DNA of 64,000 nucleotides from JACQFK01 sp964619955 (GCA_964619955.1 CAZUJF010000008.1:1-64000); one strand, 5' to 3'; counted from the stretch's first letter, positions 33,829-42,616 are shown. Notes: generated by a model from the letters alone, not told the origin. Numbers and translations are program-made.

Positions 33829-33834
33829 TATACT
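33829..33834 (+). promoter_or_regulatory. -10 box upstream of the ECF sigma gene
   Basis: TATACT ends 18 bases before the ATG at 33853. The context CCCGTTATACT is similar to the box before the second sigma gene (GGGTTATACT at 50943-50952). No clear -35 is seen, which may fit recognition by an alternative sigma factor. Confidence 0.4.
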
Positions 33835-33852
33835 GGCGGGGCCGGATCGTCA

Positions 33853-34464
33853 ATGGAAAGGCGGAGCGCGGTGGATGACTCGACGCTGGTCGGGAAGTGC
33901 CTGGGCGGGGATTCCTCGAGCTACGGGCAGCTGGTCGACAGGTACAGCGCCCGGATCCTCAACCTCGGCTTCGCCATGCTGGGATCCCGGCAGGACGCCG
34001 AGGATGTCGCGCAGGAGGCGTTCGTGAGGGCGTTCAAGTCGCTGCCCCGCTTCGAGAAGCGCGCGAAGTTCTCCAGCTGGCTCTATCAGATCGCCCTCAA
34101 TCTCTGCCGCGACCGGCTGAAGTCCCGCGCCCGGCAGGGCCGCACGGCCGACGAGGAGCAGCTGGCCGGCGTCGGCGGCGATCCCGGCGAACAGGCCCCC
34201 CGGGTCATGCTCCAGCAGGAGCTCTCGCAGAAGATGACGGACGCGGTCAACAAGCTCCCCGTGCTGTATCGCGAGGCGTTCGTGCTGCGGCATTTGCAGG
34301 GCGTGGATTACGACGAGATCGGCGGCATCACAGGCGTCCCGGCCGACACGGTCCGTGTCCGCGCCTACCGGGCGCGGGAGCTGCTGCGGGAGCATCTGAG
34401 CCCGGACGTCGACACGTTCTGGCGCGAGAAGGCGGCCAAGGAGAAGCGGAAGTCCAAGGGTTGA
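33853..34464 (+). CDS. ECF RNA polymerase sigma factor
   Basis: A 203-residue sigma-70 family factor. Region 2 shows DAEDVAQEAFVRAFKSLPRF and FSSWLYQIALNLCRDRL; region 4 shows LPVLYREAFVLRHLQGVDYDEIGGITGVPADTVRVRAYRARELL. The next gene, 15 bases downstream, is a small soluble protein that may be its partner. A GTG at 33871 is an alternative start. The target regulon is unknown. Confidence 0.92.
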   Translation: MERRSAVDDSTLVGKCLGGDSSSYGQLVDRYSARILNLGFAMLGSRQDAEDVAQEAFVRAFKSLPRFEKRAKFSSWLYQIALNLCRDRLKSRARQGRTADEEQLAGVGGDPGEQAPRVMLQQELSQKMTDAVNKLPVLYREAFVLRHLQGVDYDEIGGITGVPADTVRVRAYRARELLREHLSPDVDTFWREKAAKEKRKSKG

Positions 34465-34479
34465 TCAGGAGTGCCGACC

Positions 34480-34713
34480 ATGAAGCGCAACGAGAAGAAG
34501 CTCCTTCACAAGGCCCTCGACGGCGAGGCCTCCAAGGCGGAGACCCGGAGCCTGGAGAAGCAGCTGTCCGCCGACGACCGCATGAAGCAGGAGTTCGACC
34601 AGCTCAAGCAGGTGGTCAAGGAGACCACCCGGATCCGGATCCCCGTCCCCCGGGACTTCACCCGGAAAGTGCTGGGGGAGACCAAGCGCATCCCCTTGCC
34701 TCCCAAGAAGTAG
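34480..34713 (+). CDS. Small charged protein, possible sigma-factor partner
   Basis: A 77-residue Lys-rich soluble protein. The first part (KKLLHKALDGEASKAETRSLEKQLSADDRMKQEFDQL) resembles the helical N-terminus of anti-sigma factors, which binds the sigma factor, but the CHCC zinc motif and a membrane helix are missing. The ATG at 34480 lies 8 bases after AGGAG, better than the GTG at 34471. An anti-sigma or adaptor role is inferred from position alone. Confidence 0.7.
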   Translation: MKRNEKKLLHKALDGEASKAETRSLEKQLSADDRMKQEFDQLKQVVKETTRIRIPVPRDFTRKVLGETKRIPLPPKK

Positions 34714-34870
34714 CGATCTGTAGCCCTCCCCGCGGGAATTAATTTTCCCCCTCACGCGTTTTCATTTCAGCCGTAGCAATTCAAGAAACAAGCGGGCGCG
34801 GACGGCGTCAAAGAGATGCCGAAACTGACAAACTGAGACTACCCAAAACCCCCAGTTCTCCCCAGACGGA
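34714..34870 (+). other. Non-coding stretch before terminator (possible small RNA)
   Basis: No ORF of note. The stretch is richer in A and T than its surroundings (TTAATTTT, CGTTTTCATTTCAG). GGCGTC-AAAGA-GATGCC at 34804-34820 is a 6-base stem with a pentaloop. With the strong terminator just after it, the region could be a separate small RNA or the long 3-prime end of the sigma-factor transcript. Confidence 0.3.
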
Positions 34871-34908
34871 TGCCCGGGAAGTCGCACGACGACCCGGGCA
34901 TTTTTATT
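34871..34908 (+). terminator. Rho-independent terminator of the sigma-factor operon
   Basis: TGCCCGGG (34871-34878) pairs with CCCGGGCA (34893-34900), followed by TTTTTATTT. Confidence 0.85.
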
Positions 34909-34911
34909 TGG

Positions 34912-34982
34912 CCTCAACAAAACAGCCCGTCTGCTTTGTTGCCCGGAGGAGGCAACAAAGCAGACGGGCTGTTTTGTTGAGG
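34912..34982. repeat. Long palindrome A (32-base arms, 7-base loop)
   Basis: Arms at 34912-34943 and 34951-34982 are perfect inverted copies around CGGAGGA. Each arm is itself an interrupted palindrome: CAACAAAACAG and CTGCTTTGTTG around CCCGT. It lies between the terminator of the plus-strand operon and the end of argS, 18 bases from the argS stop. The related palindrome B is at 44238-44302. Confidence 0.85.
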
Positions 34983-35000
34983 GGTGGATTGCCGGGGAGG

Positions 35001-36803
35001 CTACATTTCGGTGGGGGCGCTGAGGCCCAGAAGGGTGAAGCCGTTCCGGAGGACCTGCTGGACCGCGGCGCTGACCGCAAGCTTGGCGCGCCGCACGGCC
35101 TCGTCCTCGTGCAGGACCCGGCGCGCGTGGTCCCGGTTCCCGTATTCGTAGTAGTGCTGGTAGGCCCCAGAGAGCTCCTTGAGGTAGTCGCAAAGCACCG
35201 CGGGGTCCAGGTCGCGGGCCGCGATCTCCACGCGGCGGCGGAACTGCCGCAGCACCTTGAGCAGCTCCACCTCGTCGGGCCCCAACTTCGTCGCGTCGTA
35301 GGATCCGCGCCAGGCCCCGTCCTTGAGGTCCGCGGCCGCGACCCGGCCCTCCTCGATCCCCTTCCGCAGGATGGCGGCGATCCGCGCGAAGGCGTACTGG
35401 GCGTAATAGACCGGATTCTCGAGCGACTTCTTCTTGGCGACGTCGAGGTCGAAGTCGAGGTGGCTGGACGGCTTGCGCATCGCGAAGAAAAAACGCGTGG
35501 CGTCGACGCCGACCTCCTCCATGAGCTCGCGCAGCGTGACGTAGCTCGCCGCGCGCTTCGACATCTTCACCTCCTGCCCGCCCTGCAGGAGGCGGCAGTG
35601 CTGGATGATGAGGACGTCGAAGGCCAGCGGCTGCTGCTCGGGCGGCAGCCCCGCGGCGCCGCCGGCGGGGACCTGGTCCCGCGGCACGAGCGTGTGGTTG
35701 AGCATCTTCAGGCCCGCCGCCACGTTGGCGATGTGCGCGTGGTGGTCGGGGCCCCAGAGGTCGATCGCGATGCCGAAGCCGCGCCGGAACTTCTCCCGGT
35801 GGTACGCGATGTCGGGCAGGCGGTAGACGAAGCTGCCGTCCCGCTTCACCAGCGGCCGGTCCTCGGTGTCGCCGTAGTCCTTGAACTTGGCGTACGTCGC
35901 CCCGTCCTTCGAATAGGTGAGCCCCCAGCTCGTGAGGAAGTTGAGCACCTCGTCGACCTTGCCGCTCCGGTGCAACTCCTCCTCGCTCTGCCAGGCGTCG
36001 TAGCGCACCCGGAACGTCTCGAGGTCCGCCCTGATCTCGCCGAGCAGCTTCTTCACCCCGTGGCGCTTGGCGCGGTCGAGGTCGATCGGCCCGCCCGCCG
36101 CGACGAGTTCGGCGACGATCTGCTTGATGTAGTCGCCCTTGTAGAGGTTCTTTTCGAGGAAGGCGTGGGCCTGGCCGTCGACCGTGCAGGTCAGCCAAGT
36201 CGCGGGTTTGCCCTCGTCGTCGGTCCGCTGCTCCTGCGCGAAGGCGACGCCGCGGGACTCGAACCAGCGCCAGAGGATGGCCCGGCCGAGGTTCTCGATC
36301 TGGTTGCCCGTGTCGTTGATGTAGAACTCGCGCGCCACGCTGTAGCCGGCGAAGCCGAGGATGGACGCGAGGCTGTCCCCGACGGCCGCCTGGCGCCCGT
36401 GGGCGACGTGCAGCGGGCCCGTGGGATTGGCGGAGCAGAACTCGACGATGACCTTGCGGCCCGCGCCCAGCGTGGATCGGCCGTAGTCCGCCCCCGCGGC
36501 GAGGACCGTCTCGAGCTCCCGCGCGTGGATATCGGGGGAGGCCGTGAGGTTCACGAAGCCCGCCCCGGCGACCTCGACCTTCGCGAGGCCGGGGACCTTC
36601 GCGGCCTCCAGCGCCCGGGCGAGCTCCTCGGCGAGCTGGCGGGGCGGCCGCTTGAGCTGCTTGGCCATCCGCATCGCGAGATTGCAGGTGGCGTCGCCGA
36701 ATTTCGGGTCCGCGGGGGGTTCGAGGAGCACGCCCCCGGCGTCCGTCTGCCAGAGCGCGCGGGCGGCATCGCGGATCGCGCGGGACCAGGCGTCGTCGAT
36801 CAT
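35001..36803 (-). CDS. argS: Arginyl-tRNA synthetase
   Basis: A 600-residue class I synthetase. Residues about 1-90 form the Add-1 domain, the HIGH motif is SANPTGPLHVAHGR at 124-137, and the KMSKR loop is present as KMSKRAASY. The DALR anticodon-binding domain with FAMRKPSSHLDFDLD and a helical C-terminus ends in LLGLSAPTEM. Length is at the longer side of the family. It follows rsfS by 14 bases. Confidence 0.96.
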   Translation of the reverse strand: MIDDAWSRAIRDAARALWQTDAGGVLLEPPADPKFGDATCNLAMRMAKQLKRPPRQLAEELARALEAAKVPGLAKVEVAGAGFVNLTASPDIHARELETVLAAGADYGRSTLGAGRKVIVEFCSANPTGPLHVAHGRQAAVGDSLASILGFAGYSVAREFYINDTGNQIENLGRAILWRWFESRGVAFAQEQRTDDEGKPATWLTCTVDGQAHAFLEKNLYKGDYIKQIVAELVAAGGPIDLDRAKRHGVKKLLGEIRADLETFRVRYDAWQSEEELHRSGKVDEVLNFLTSWGLTYSKDGATYAKFKDYGDTEDRPLVKRDGSFVYRLPDIAYHREKFRRGFGIAIDLWGPDHHAHIANVAAGLKMLNHTLVPRDQVPAGGAAGLPPEQQPLAFDVLIIQHCRLLQGGQEVKMSKRAASYVTLRELMEEVGVDATRFFFAMRKPSSHLDFDLDVAKKKSLENPVYYAQYAFARIAAILRKGIEEGRVAAADLKDGAWRGSYDATKLGPDEVELLKVLRQFRRRVEIAARDLDPAVLCDYLKELSGAYQHYYEYGNRDHARRVLHEDEAVRRAKLAVSAAVQQVLRNGFTLLGLSAPTEM

Positions 36804-36817
36804 GGGCGGGCGGGTCG

Positions 36818-37228
36818 CTACTCTTTGGGCGCCTTCTTCTTGGCGGTCTTCTTCGGCTTCTTGGGGGCCTCGGCGGCGGCGCTCTTCCAGCGCAGCGGCT
36901 TCGCGTCGGCCCAGAGCCCTTCGAGGTCGTAGAAATTCCGGTGGTCCTGGAGGAAGACGTGGACCACGACCGCGCCGAAGTCCTGCAGGACCCAGCGGCC
37001 CTGCTCGATGCCCTCGACGCCCAGTTCGCGCTGGTCCAGGCCCTTCATCGTGACGCGGAGTTCGTCCGCGATCGCCCGGGCCTGGCGTTCATTGTTGACC
37101 GAGCAGAGGACGAAGTAGTCGGCGACCGTCGTCAGCTTCGCGACGTCGAGGACCTTGATGTCCGTGGCCTTCTTGTCGTCGCAGATCTGGGCCGCGGTGA
37201 GGGCGAGCTGGCGTACGGGGGTCGGCAC
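36818..37228 (-). CDS. rsfS: Ribosomal silencing factor
   Basis: A 136-residue RsfS (Iojap) protein that binds uL14 and blocks subunit joining. Family motifs are DIKVLDVAKLTTVADYFVLC, NERQARAIADEL, GRWVLQDFGAVVVHVF and FYDLEGLW. A Lys/Ala-rich tail (KKPKKTAKKKAPKE) is added at the C-terminus. The GTG start has a TACTCA box 7 bases before it. Confidence 0.95.
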   Translation of the reverse strand: MPTPVRQLALTAAQICDDKKATDIKVLDVAKLTTVADYFVLCSVNNERQARAIADELRVTMKGLDQRELGVEGIEQGRWVLQDFGAVVVHVFLQDHRNFYDLEGLWADAKPLRWKSAAAEAPKKPKKTAKKKAPKE

Positions 37229-37235
37229 GGGTGCA

Positions 37236-37265
37236 TGAGTAGCACAGCGTCCCGGCCCCCGTCAA
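37236..37265 (-). promoter_or_regulatory. Promoter of rsfS-argS
   Basis: TTGACG (37265-37260), an 18-base spacer and TACTCA (37241-37236) on the minus strand, 7 bases before the GTG start. Confidence 0.55.
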
Positions 37266-37270
37266 GAAGT

Positions 37271-38650
37271 CTAACCCCGGAAGAAGAGCAGCGTGACGAC
37301 GACGAAGATCGGGATCAGGATGGCGCCGGACCAGGCCATGTAGCCGAAGAAGCTGGGCATCTTGACCTGGTTCTCCTCGGCGATGGCCTTCACCATGAAG
37401 TTGGGGCCGTTGCCGATGTAGGTGTTGGCGCCCATGAAGACCGATCCGCAGGAGACGGCGATGAGGAACGTGGCCCCCAACCCGTGGGCGGCCAGGCCCC
37501 CGAGGTTGTCCGCGCTCAGCTTCGCCATCGGGTCGATCTGGTTGACGACGCCCACGGCGAGCGAGGAGAACGTGAGGTAGGTCGGGGCGTTGTCGAGGAA
37601 GCTCGAGAGGGCGCCCGAGGCCCAGAAATACTGCCAGGGCTTCGTCACGCCCAGCTCGGGGCCCTTCGCCTCCAGATACAGCAGCGCCGGGATCATCGTC
37701 ACGAAGATGCCGAGGAAGACCACCGCCACCTCGACGATCGGCGTCCACGAGAATTTGTTGAGGCCGCGCACCTCCTTCGAGGTCGTCTTGAGGGAGAGGG
37801 CGGAAAGGGCGCCCAGCGCCCCGATCTGGCAGAGCGCCTGCACGTCGCCGTTCTCCGAGATCTTCGAGCCGTATTTGCCCATGACGTAGCTCACGGCGAC
37901 GACGCCGAGCAGCCAGAGGAAGTTGATGCCGCCCTGCACGGAGAGCGGCTCCTTGACCTTCTGCACGTCCTCGAGCTGCGCCCCGGCCCGCTCCTTCTCC
38001 TCCTTGTTGAGGACCGCCTGGTCCACGATGTTGAAGAGGACGAGCAGGAGGCCGTTCACGAGCGCCCAGGGGGCGAGCAGCTGCATGGTCCAGAAGAAGG
38101 GCACGCCGCGCAGGAAGCCCAGGAAGAGCGGGGGGTCGCCGAGCGGCGTGAGCATGCCGGCGCCGTTGGAGACGATGAAGATGAAGAAGATGACGAGGTG
38201 CACCTTGCGCTGGCGCGAGGCGTTGGCGCGGAGCAGGGGCCGGATGAGCAGCATCGAGGCGCCCGTCGTGCCGATGAAGCTGGCGAGCAGGGCGCCGATC
38301 GTGAGCACGATCGTGTTGACGAGCGGGGTGCCGGCGAGCGAGCCCTTGAGATAGACGCCGCCGGCGATGATGAAGAGCGCGCCCAGCAGCGCCAGGAACT
38401 GGACGTACTCGCGCAGGCTGTGGTGGAGGAGGTGCCCTCCGTGCTCGGCGCCGCTGAAGAGCCAGAACGCGACGGGGGCGCTCGCGATGAGCGCCACGAT
38501 CAGCTTGTTCTTGTTGTGCTCCCAGAAGTGCCCCAGGAAAAGCGGGAACACGGCGATGACCAGCAGGTAGGCGGCGAACGGCAGGATGGTCCAGATCGGA
38601 GGCGCGCCGGCGCCGGCCGCGGACAAAGTGGAAGCGAGCAGCCCGTTCAT
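37271..38650 (-). CDS. NhaD-like sodium:proton antiporter (CitMHS-type fold)
   Basis: A 459-residue membrane protein with about 11-12 helices. Segments GTTGASMLLIRPLLRAN, FIVSNGAGMLTPLGDPPLFLGFLRG, SSFLDNAPTYLTF and SVFMGANTYIGNGPNFMV match the ion transporter superfamily with two DNAP/GDPP-type motifs, found in NhaD antiporters and in citrate-like transporters of planctomycetes. Sodium export is likely and would suit a cell with a possible sodium-type c ring, but this is inference. Confidence 0.8.
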   Translation of the reverse strand: MNGLLASTLSAAGAGAPPIWTILPFAAYLLVIAVFPLFLGHFWEHNKNKLIVALIASAPVAFWLFSGAEHGGHLLHHSLREYVQFLALLGALFIIAGGVYLKGSLAGTPLVNTIVLTIGALLASFIGTTGASMLLIRPLLRANASRQRKVHLVIFFIFIVSNGAGMLTPLGDPPLFLGFLRGVPFFWTMQLLAPWALVNGLLLVLFNIVDQAVLNKEEKERAGAQLEDVQKVKEPLSVQGGINFLWLLGVVAVSYVMGKYGSKISENGDVQALCQIGALGALSALSLKTTSKEVRGLNKFSWTPIVEVAVVFLGIFVTMIPALLYLEAKGPELGVTKPWQYFWASGALSSFLDNAPTYLTFSSLAVGVVNQIDPMAKLSADNLGGLAAHGLGATFLIAVSCGSVFMGANTYIGNGPNFMVKAIAEENQVKMPSFFGYMAWSGAILIPIFVVVTLLFFRG

Positions 38651-38681
38651 GGTGATTTCTCCCCAGTCTTGCCCCGCGGAT

Positions 38682-38709
38682 ATCCTAGAGATGGGGCCGT
38701 CGTTGTCAA
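38682..38709 (-). promoter_or_regulatory. Promoter of the antiporter gene
   Basis: TTGACA (38709-38704), a 16-base spacer and TAGGAT (38687-38682); GGGGAG lies before the ATG as the ribosome-binding site. Confidence 0.7.
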
Positions 38710-38711
38710 AA

Positions 38712-40154
38712 CTAATCGCCCACCGCGTACTGGAAGCGGTAGCGCGTGTCGGCCGCCGCGCCGGCGGGTTCGAGGCGGAGATACCAGGCGCCGTAGCTGT
38801 CCGCCTCGAAGCGGGCCTCGCCCCGGGCGTCGGGGACGAGGGGCTTCAGGACCTTGCCCCTATAGTCGACGATCGCGGCCTTGAAGACGGCCTGGGATCC
38901 CTCGGGACGGGAGAAGCGCAGGGTGACGGGAATGGGGCGCGGCGGGACCTGCTGGTTCGGCGAAGGGGGGGCGAGGTGGATCGCGTAGCAGTCCACGTCC
39001 AGGCCCGCGGGTTCGAAATTCGCGAGCGCCAGGTCGCCGGGCCGGAGCGGCGTGGCGGCGAGGGGCGTGTCGTTGTACTCCTGCGCATCCTGGCCGCGGG
39101 AGAGCTTCTGTTTCAGGGCACTGAGCGGCGCCCCCGGATCCGAGACATGCCACCAGACCCCCTCGTCGAGGCGTCCGTATTCGGCGTGCAGCGCCTGGAG
39201 GGCTTTGAGGAAGGCGAGGTCCGCGGCTTCGCCGCCGCCGCGCGCGGCCTCGTGCAGGTCGACGAGGCCCGGATACAGCGCGTACATCTCCAGGTAGTCC
39301 TTGAAGATGGGCGACTGCGCCTCCGTGTAGGTCTTGCCCAGCATCTCTTTGACGTGCAGGTGCGCGCGTCGGAAGCTCTCCCGGGCCTCCGCGGCGCGGC
39401 CCTGCTGGAGCTGCCGTTTCCCCTCGAAGATCAGGCACTGGCGGATGAAGCCGTCCATCGTGCTGGGATACAGGTACAGCCCCATCTGGGTCTTCTTGAT
39501 CGTCCCCTTGGCGGCGAAGAGTTCGTCCCGGCTGCGCTCCAGCCAGGGGATGGCCAGTTCGAAGGCCGAGCGTCGCCGGTCCCGCGGCAGTTCGTCGGGG
39601 GGGAGGTCCGCCTGGAGGAGGGCGCTCTCCTCGATGCGCTTGAGCAGGGGCTCGTCGAGGGCGCCGTCGCGCCAGGTGGGCTTGTGCATGAGCGTGGAGG
39701 CGAGCTGGTATTTCAGATAGGGGTCGTGGGGGATCGTGCGGATGCCGCGCCTCAGCCAGGTGAGGCCGAACTCGGTCCATTCCCAGGCCCGCGCGGGATC
39801 GGTGAAGCCGTTGGCGACGTTGTAGGCCGAGTGCCAGCCGAGCGTGGCCCAGACCTCCGGGTTGTTGGGCTGGAAGTAGGAGATCAGCTTGAGGATCTCC
39901 CGCCGCTCGTACCAGCGCTTCTCCTCCTCGACCCGCTTGAGCTGGATCCAGAGCACGTCCACGGCGATCGCGCGGAAGGCCCCGAAGAAGAGCGAGGCGA
40001 CGTAGGTCGGCAGGATGTCGCTGGCGGGCAGGCCCTTGAACTGCCGGAGCGGGGCCTCGGCGCGCATCTCCGCGCTGCGCTCCAGCCCGAAATGCTGGAC
40101 GCCCGCCAGGAGGGCGGCGAGCGCGGCCAGGACGGCCCAGCGGCGGCGGTTCAT
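38712..40154 (-). CDS. Membrane-anchored TPR-like protein of the ABC exporter operon
   Basis: A 480-residue protein with one N-terminal membrane helix (WAVLAALAALLAGVQHFG), a conserved membrane-side block (LPTYVASLFFGAFRAIAVDVLWIQLKRVEEEKRWYE), helical TPR-like repeats (about 90-330) and a C-terminal beta domain. The FGAFRAIAVDVLW block is found in planctomycete proteins next to ABC-2 transporters. It starts five bases after the permease gene, so it probably works with the transporter. Function is unknown. Confidence 0.7.
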   Translation of the reverse strand: MNRRRWAVLAALAALLAGVQHFGLERSAEMRAEAPLRQFKGLPASDILPTYVASLFFGAFRAIAVDVLWIQLKRVEEEKRWYERREILKLISYFQPNNPEVWATLGWHSAYNVANGFTDPARAWEWTEFGLTWLRRGIRTIPHDPYLKYQLASTLMHKPTWRDGALDEPLLKRIEESALLQADLPPDELPRDRRRSAFELAIPWLERSRDELFAAKGTIKKTQMGLYLYPSTMDGFIRQCLIFEGKRQLQQGRAAEARESFRRAHLHVKEMLGKTYTEAQSPIFKDYLEMYALYPGLVDLHEAARGGGEAADLAFLKALQALHAEYGRLDEGVWWHVSDPGAPLSALKQKLSRGQDAQEYNDTPLAATPLRPGDLALANFEPAGLDVDCYAIHLAPPSPNQQVPPRPIPVTLRFSRPEGSQAVFKAAIVDYRGKVLKPLVPDARGEARFEADSYGAWYLRLEPAGAAADTRYRFQYAVGD

Positions 40155-40158
40155 GGGG

Positions 40159-41439
40159 CTATCCGAAATCCTTGAAGCGCATCACGAGGAGGCCCAGCGC
40201 CACGAAGACCGCGATGAGCGGCAGGGCCTTCAGGGAGGCGTCCGCGAGGTCGCGCCCCGACACGAGGCGGTCCTTGAGGAGCCAGGCCGAGAAGTCGAAG
40301 TGGTCGAAGTTCGGGACCACCGCCAGGACGCCGCGGGAGACGGCGGTCGCCGTGCGCAGCACCCAGGGGTCGAGGTTCTGCGGCGTCTTGGGGCGCAGGT
40401 CCCCGGGTTTGATCTCGGCGAGGCTGTGATCGATGTCCCTCGCCCCCTCGAGCACGTAGCCGTGCACGGAGCCGATGAGGTGGAGCAGGATGCCCAGGAT
40501 GATGCTGACGGGGGCCGAGAGGAACGTGGAGGCCATCAGGGTGATGGACAGCACCACGAGGGACTGCAGGAGCAGCAGCGCCATGCCCCGCAGCATGCCC
40601 AGCTCGAAGAGCGTCGGCACCTTGAAGAGATGCAGCCACGCGATCTGGGCCGCCACGATGCCGTCGGGGTCGTCCGCCATCGCCTCCACGGAGAGGGTCC
40701 CGCCCTCCCCGAGCACCGAGGCGGGGAACAGGAGGTCGCGCTCTTCGTTGGTGTTGAGGACGAGCAGTTCCTCATGCGCGCCCCCGGGGCCGGAGACGCG
40801 GAAGCGGACGGTGCCGGAGGCGCGGAAGTTGTCCGCGACGGCGCCGAAGAGGAAGCGGGTCTGGAGCCGTCCGCGCTCCGGGAGGTCCGGGCGTCGGAGG
40901 CCGTCGAAGCGCCAGACGAGGGCCTGTCCCTCCCGGGCGCGGACCGCATGGGTGGCGCCGCCGCCGGTGATCTCGTCCGCGCCGACGGGCTCGAACGCGG
41001 AGGCGTCGAGGCGCGGATAGGCGAGCAGGGGCGGGAATCCGGGGCCCGAGGCTAGCTGGACGCCCCGGAGGAAGAGCGCGCTGACCAGGCCCATCACGCC
41101 CAGGAAGACCGTCAGGAGGACGGCGTAGCCGACGAAGCGCCCGAGGAAGACGATGGATTTGGGGACGGGTTTGGTGACGAGCAGATAGACGCGCTTCTGC
41201 TCGAAGTCGGAGGGGAGGGCGAAGCCGGCGAGGAAGAGGCCCACGATGGCGGCGAAGAGGGCGGCCGCCCGGAGGGCCCAGCTCTCCACGAGGCGCAGCC
41301 GGCCGGAGAGTTCCACCGAGGGGAAGAAGAGGGCGGAGCTCAGGAGCGCCAGGGTGAACAGGATCAGGACCGCGAAGACCTTGCGCCGGAACGCCTCGAT
41401 GAGCGTCAGCCGCGCGACCGCCCACGTCTTTCCGAGCAT
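40159..41439 (-). CDS. ABC-2 type transporter permease
   Basis: A 426-residue permease with six predicted helices: two near residues 20-75, one near 105 and three in the C-terminal half, separated by a periplasmic domain of about 150 residues (about 130-290). The large insertion is unlike simple ABC-2 permeases and resembles the ABC-2 family of gliding or NosY type. It follows the ATPase by six bases. Confidence 0.85.
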   Translation of the reverse strand: MLGKTWAVARLTLIEAFRRKVFAVLILFTLALLSSALFFPSVELSGRLRLVESWALRAAALFAAIVGLFLAGFALPSDFEQKRVYLLVTKPVPKSIVFLGRFVGYAVLLTVFLGVMGLVSALFLRGVQLASGPGFPPLLAYPRLDASAFEPVGADEITGGGATHAVRAREGQALVWRFDGLRRPDLPERGRLQTRFLFGAVADNFRASGTVRFRVSGPGGAHEELLVLNTNEERDLLFPASVLGEGGTLSVEAMADDPDGIVAAQIAWLHLFKVPTLFELGMLRGMALLLLQSLVVLSITLMASTFLSAPVSIILGILLHLIGSVHGYVLEGARDIDHSLAEIKPGDLRPKTPQNLDPWVLRTATAVSRGVLAVVPNFDHFDFSAWLLKDRLVSGRDLADASLKALPLIAVFVALGLLVMRFKDFG

Positions 41440-41445
41440 GGGGCC

Positions 41446-42336
41446 TCACGCCTTGGGAGGCGCCTCCCCCGGTTTCCGGTAGGTGAGCCCGTCGCCGCTC
41501 TCCTGGACGGTGCGCAGGAAGACGTCCTCGAGGGTTTCCAGCGTGTCTTCGGAGCGGAGCAGCTCGCCGCCCTGCGTCCGTGCGAAGTCCGCGACCTTCC
41601 GGCGCGCCTCCTCGGAGAGGCCCTTGAAGGTCAGGCTCACGGAGTCGCGCTGGACGAGGATGTCCCGGACGGCGCCGTAGACGCGGAGCTTTCCCTGGTG
41701 GAGGATCGCGATGCGGTCGCAGACGTCCTGCACGTCGGCGAGCAGGTGGCTCGAGAGCAGCACGGTCTTGCCCCGGGCCTTGAGCTCCAGGATGAGGTCC
41801 TTGATCTGCCGGGAGCTGATGGGGTCGAGCCCGCTGGTGGGCTCGTCGAGGATGACGACGTCGGGGTCGTTGATCAGGGCCTGGCAGAAGCCGACGCGGC
41901 GGGCCATGCCCTTGGAATACTCGCGGATCTGCCGCTTGCGCGCGTGGGCCAGTCCGAAGCGTTCGATGAGTTCGTCGCCGCGCTTCCGCCGCGTGGCCGC
42001 GTCGAGGTTGAAGAGCCGGCCGAAGAAATCCAGCGTCTCGTCGGCGTTGAGCCAGCGGTAGAGGTAGGTTTCCTCGGGGAGGAAGCCCACGCGGGCCTTG
42101 GCCCCGACGTCGCTGGGGGGGCGGCCCAGGATGTGCGCCGTGCCGGCGGTGGGGAAGATGAGCCCGAGCAGGAGCTTGAACGTGGTGGTCTTCCCGGACC
42201 CGTTGGGTCCGATGAGCCCGAAGACCTCGCCTTTCTGGATGGAGATCGAAAGCCCGTCGAGGCCGGTGTGTTTGGGGCGGCCCCAGAAGTCCTTGTAGAC
42301 CTTGGTCAGCCCCTGGGTTTCGATGACGGCGCTCAT
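41446..42336 (-). CDS. ABC transporter ATP-binding protein
   Basis: A 296-residue ATPase. Walker A GPNGSGKTTT is near 42-51, the Q-loop near GFLPEETYLY, the signature motif is YSKGMARRVG, Walker B is VVILDEPTSGLDP and the switch His is in LLSSHLLADVQ. The C-terminal 70 residues form the regulatory tail typical of CcmA/NatA exporters. With the permease downstream it forms an ABC-2 exporter of unknown substrate. Confidence 0.93.
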   Translation of the reverse strand: MSAVIETQGLTKVYKDFWGRPKHTGLDGLSISIQKGEVFGLIGPNGSGKTTTFKLLLGLIFPTAGTAHILGRPPSDVGAKARVGFLPEETYLYRWLNADETLDFFGRLFNLDAATRRKRGDELIERFGLAHARKRQIREYSKGMARRVGFCQALINDPDVVILDEPTSGLDPISSRQIKDLILELKARGKTVLLSSHLLADVQDVCDRIAILHQGKLRVYGAVRDILVQRDSVSLTFKGLSEEARRKVADFARTQGGELLRSEDTLETLEDVFLRTVQESGDGLTYRKPGEAPPKA

Positions 42337-42352
42337 GGGCGCTTTCCGGGGG

Positions 42353-42547
42353 TCAGCGGAGGAGGGCCATTTCCTTCTGCATCTTGCGGATGAGCTGGCG
42401 CGTCTGACGACGGCGCTTCTCGCTGGGCTTTTCGAAGTACGCCGTGCGCTTGATGTCCCGGGTCAGACCTTCCTTCTCGCACGCCTTCTTGAAGCGCTTG
42501 AGGAGCTGTTCCAGGGATTCGTTCATCCGGGCCTTGACGCGGATCAA
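42353..42547 (-). CDS. rpsU: Ribosomal protein bS21
   Basis: A 64-residue basic protein with the start IRVKARMNESLEQLLKRFKK and the EKPSEKRRRQTRQ block of bS21. The true start is a TTG at 42547, seven codons before the ATG, since IRVKAR belongs to the family N-terminus; GAGAGGTG precedes it as a ribosome-binding site. It leads the ABC exporter genes, 16 bases upstream of the ATPase. The promoter is listed separately. Confidence 0.93.
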   Translation of the reverse strand: MIRVKARMNESLEQLLKRFKKACEKEGLTRDIKRTAYFEKPSEKRRRQTRQLIRKMQKEMALLR

Positions 42548-42587
42548 GAGGGCACCTCTCGAAAGAAAAAACCTCGATACACGCGGG

Positions 42588-42616
42588 ATTGTAGCCAGCC
42601 CCCAGCGGGGGCGCAA
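42588..42616 (-). promoter_or_regulatory. Promoter of rpsU
   Basis: TTGCGC (42616-42611), a 17-base spacer and TACAAT (42593-42588) on the minus strand; the leader to the TTG start is about 35 bases. Confidence 0.6.

Noticed and set aside
34912..34982. Insertion sequence end or transposon remnant
   Set aside because: No transposase, no target-site duplication and the whole element is one hairpin.
35001..35002. argS fused to the palindrome
   Set aside because: The argS stop lies 18 bases before the palindrome and the C-terminus (LLGLSAPTEM) is complete.
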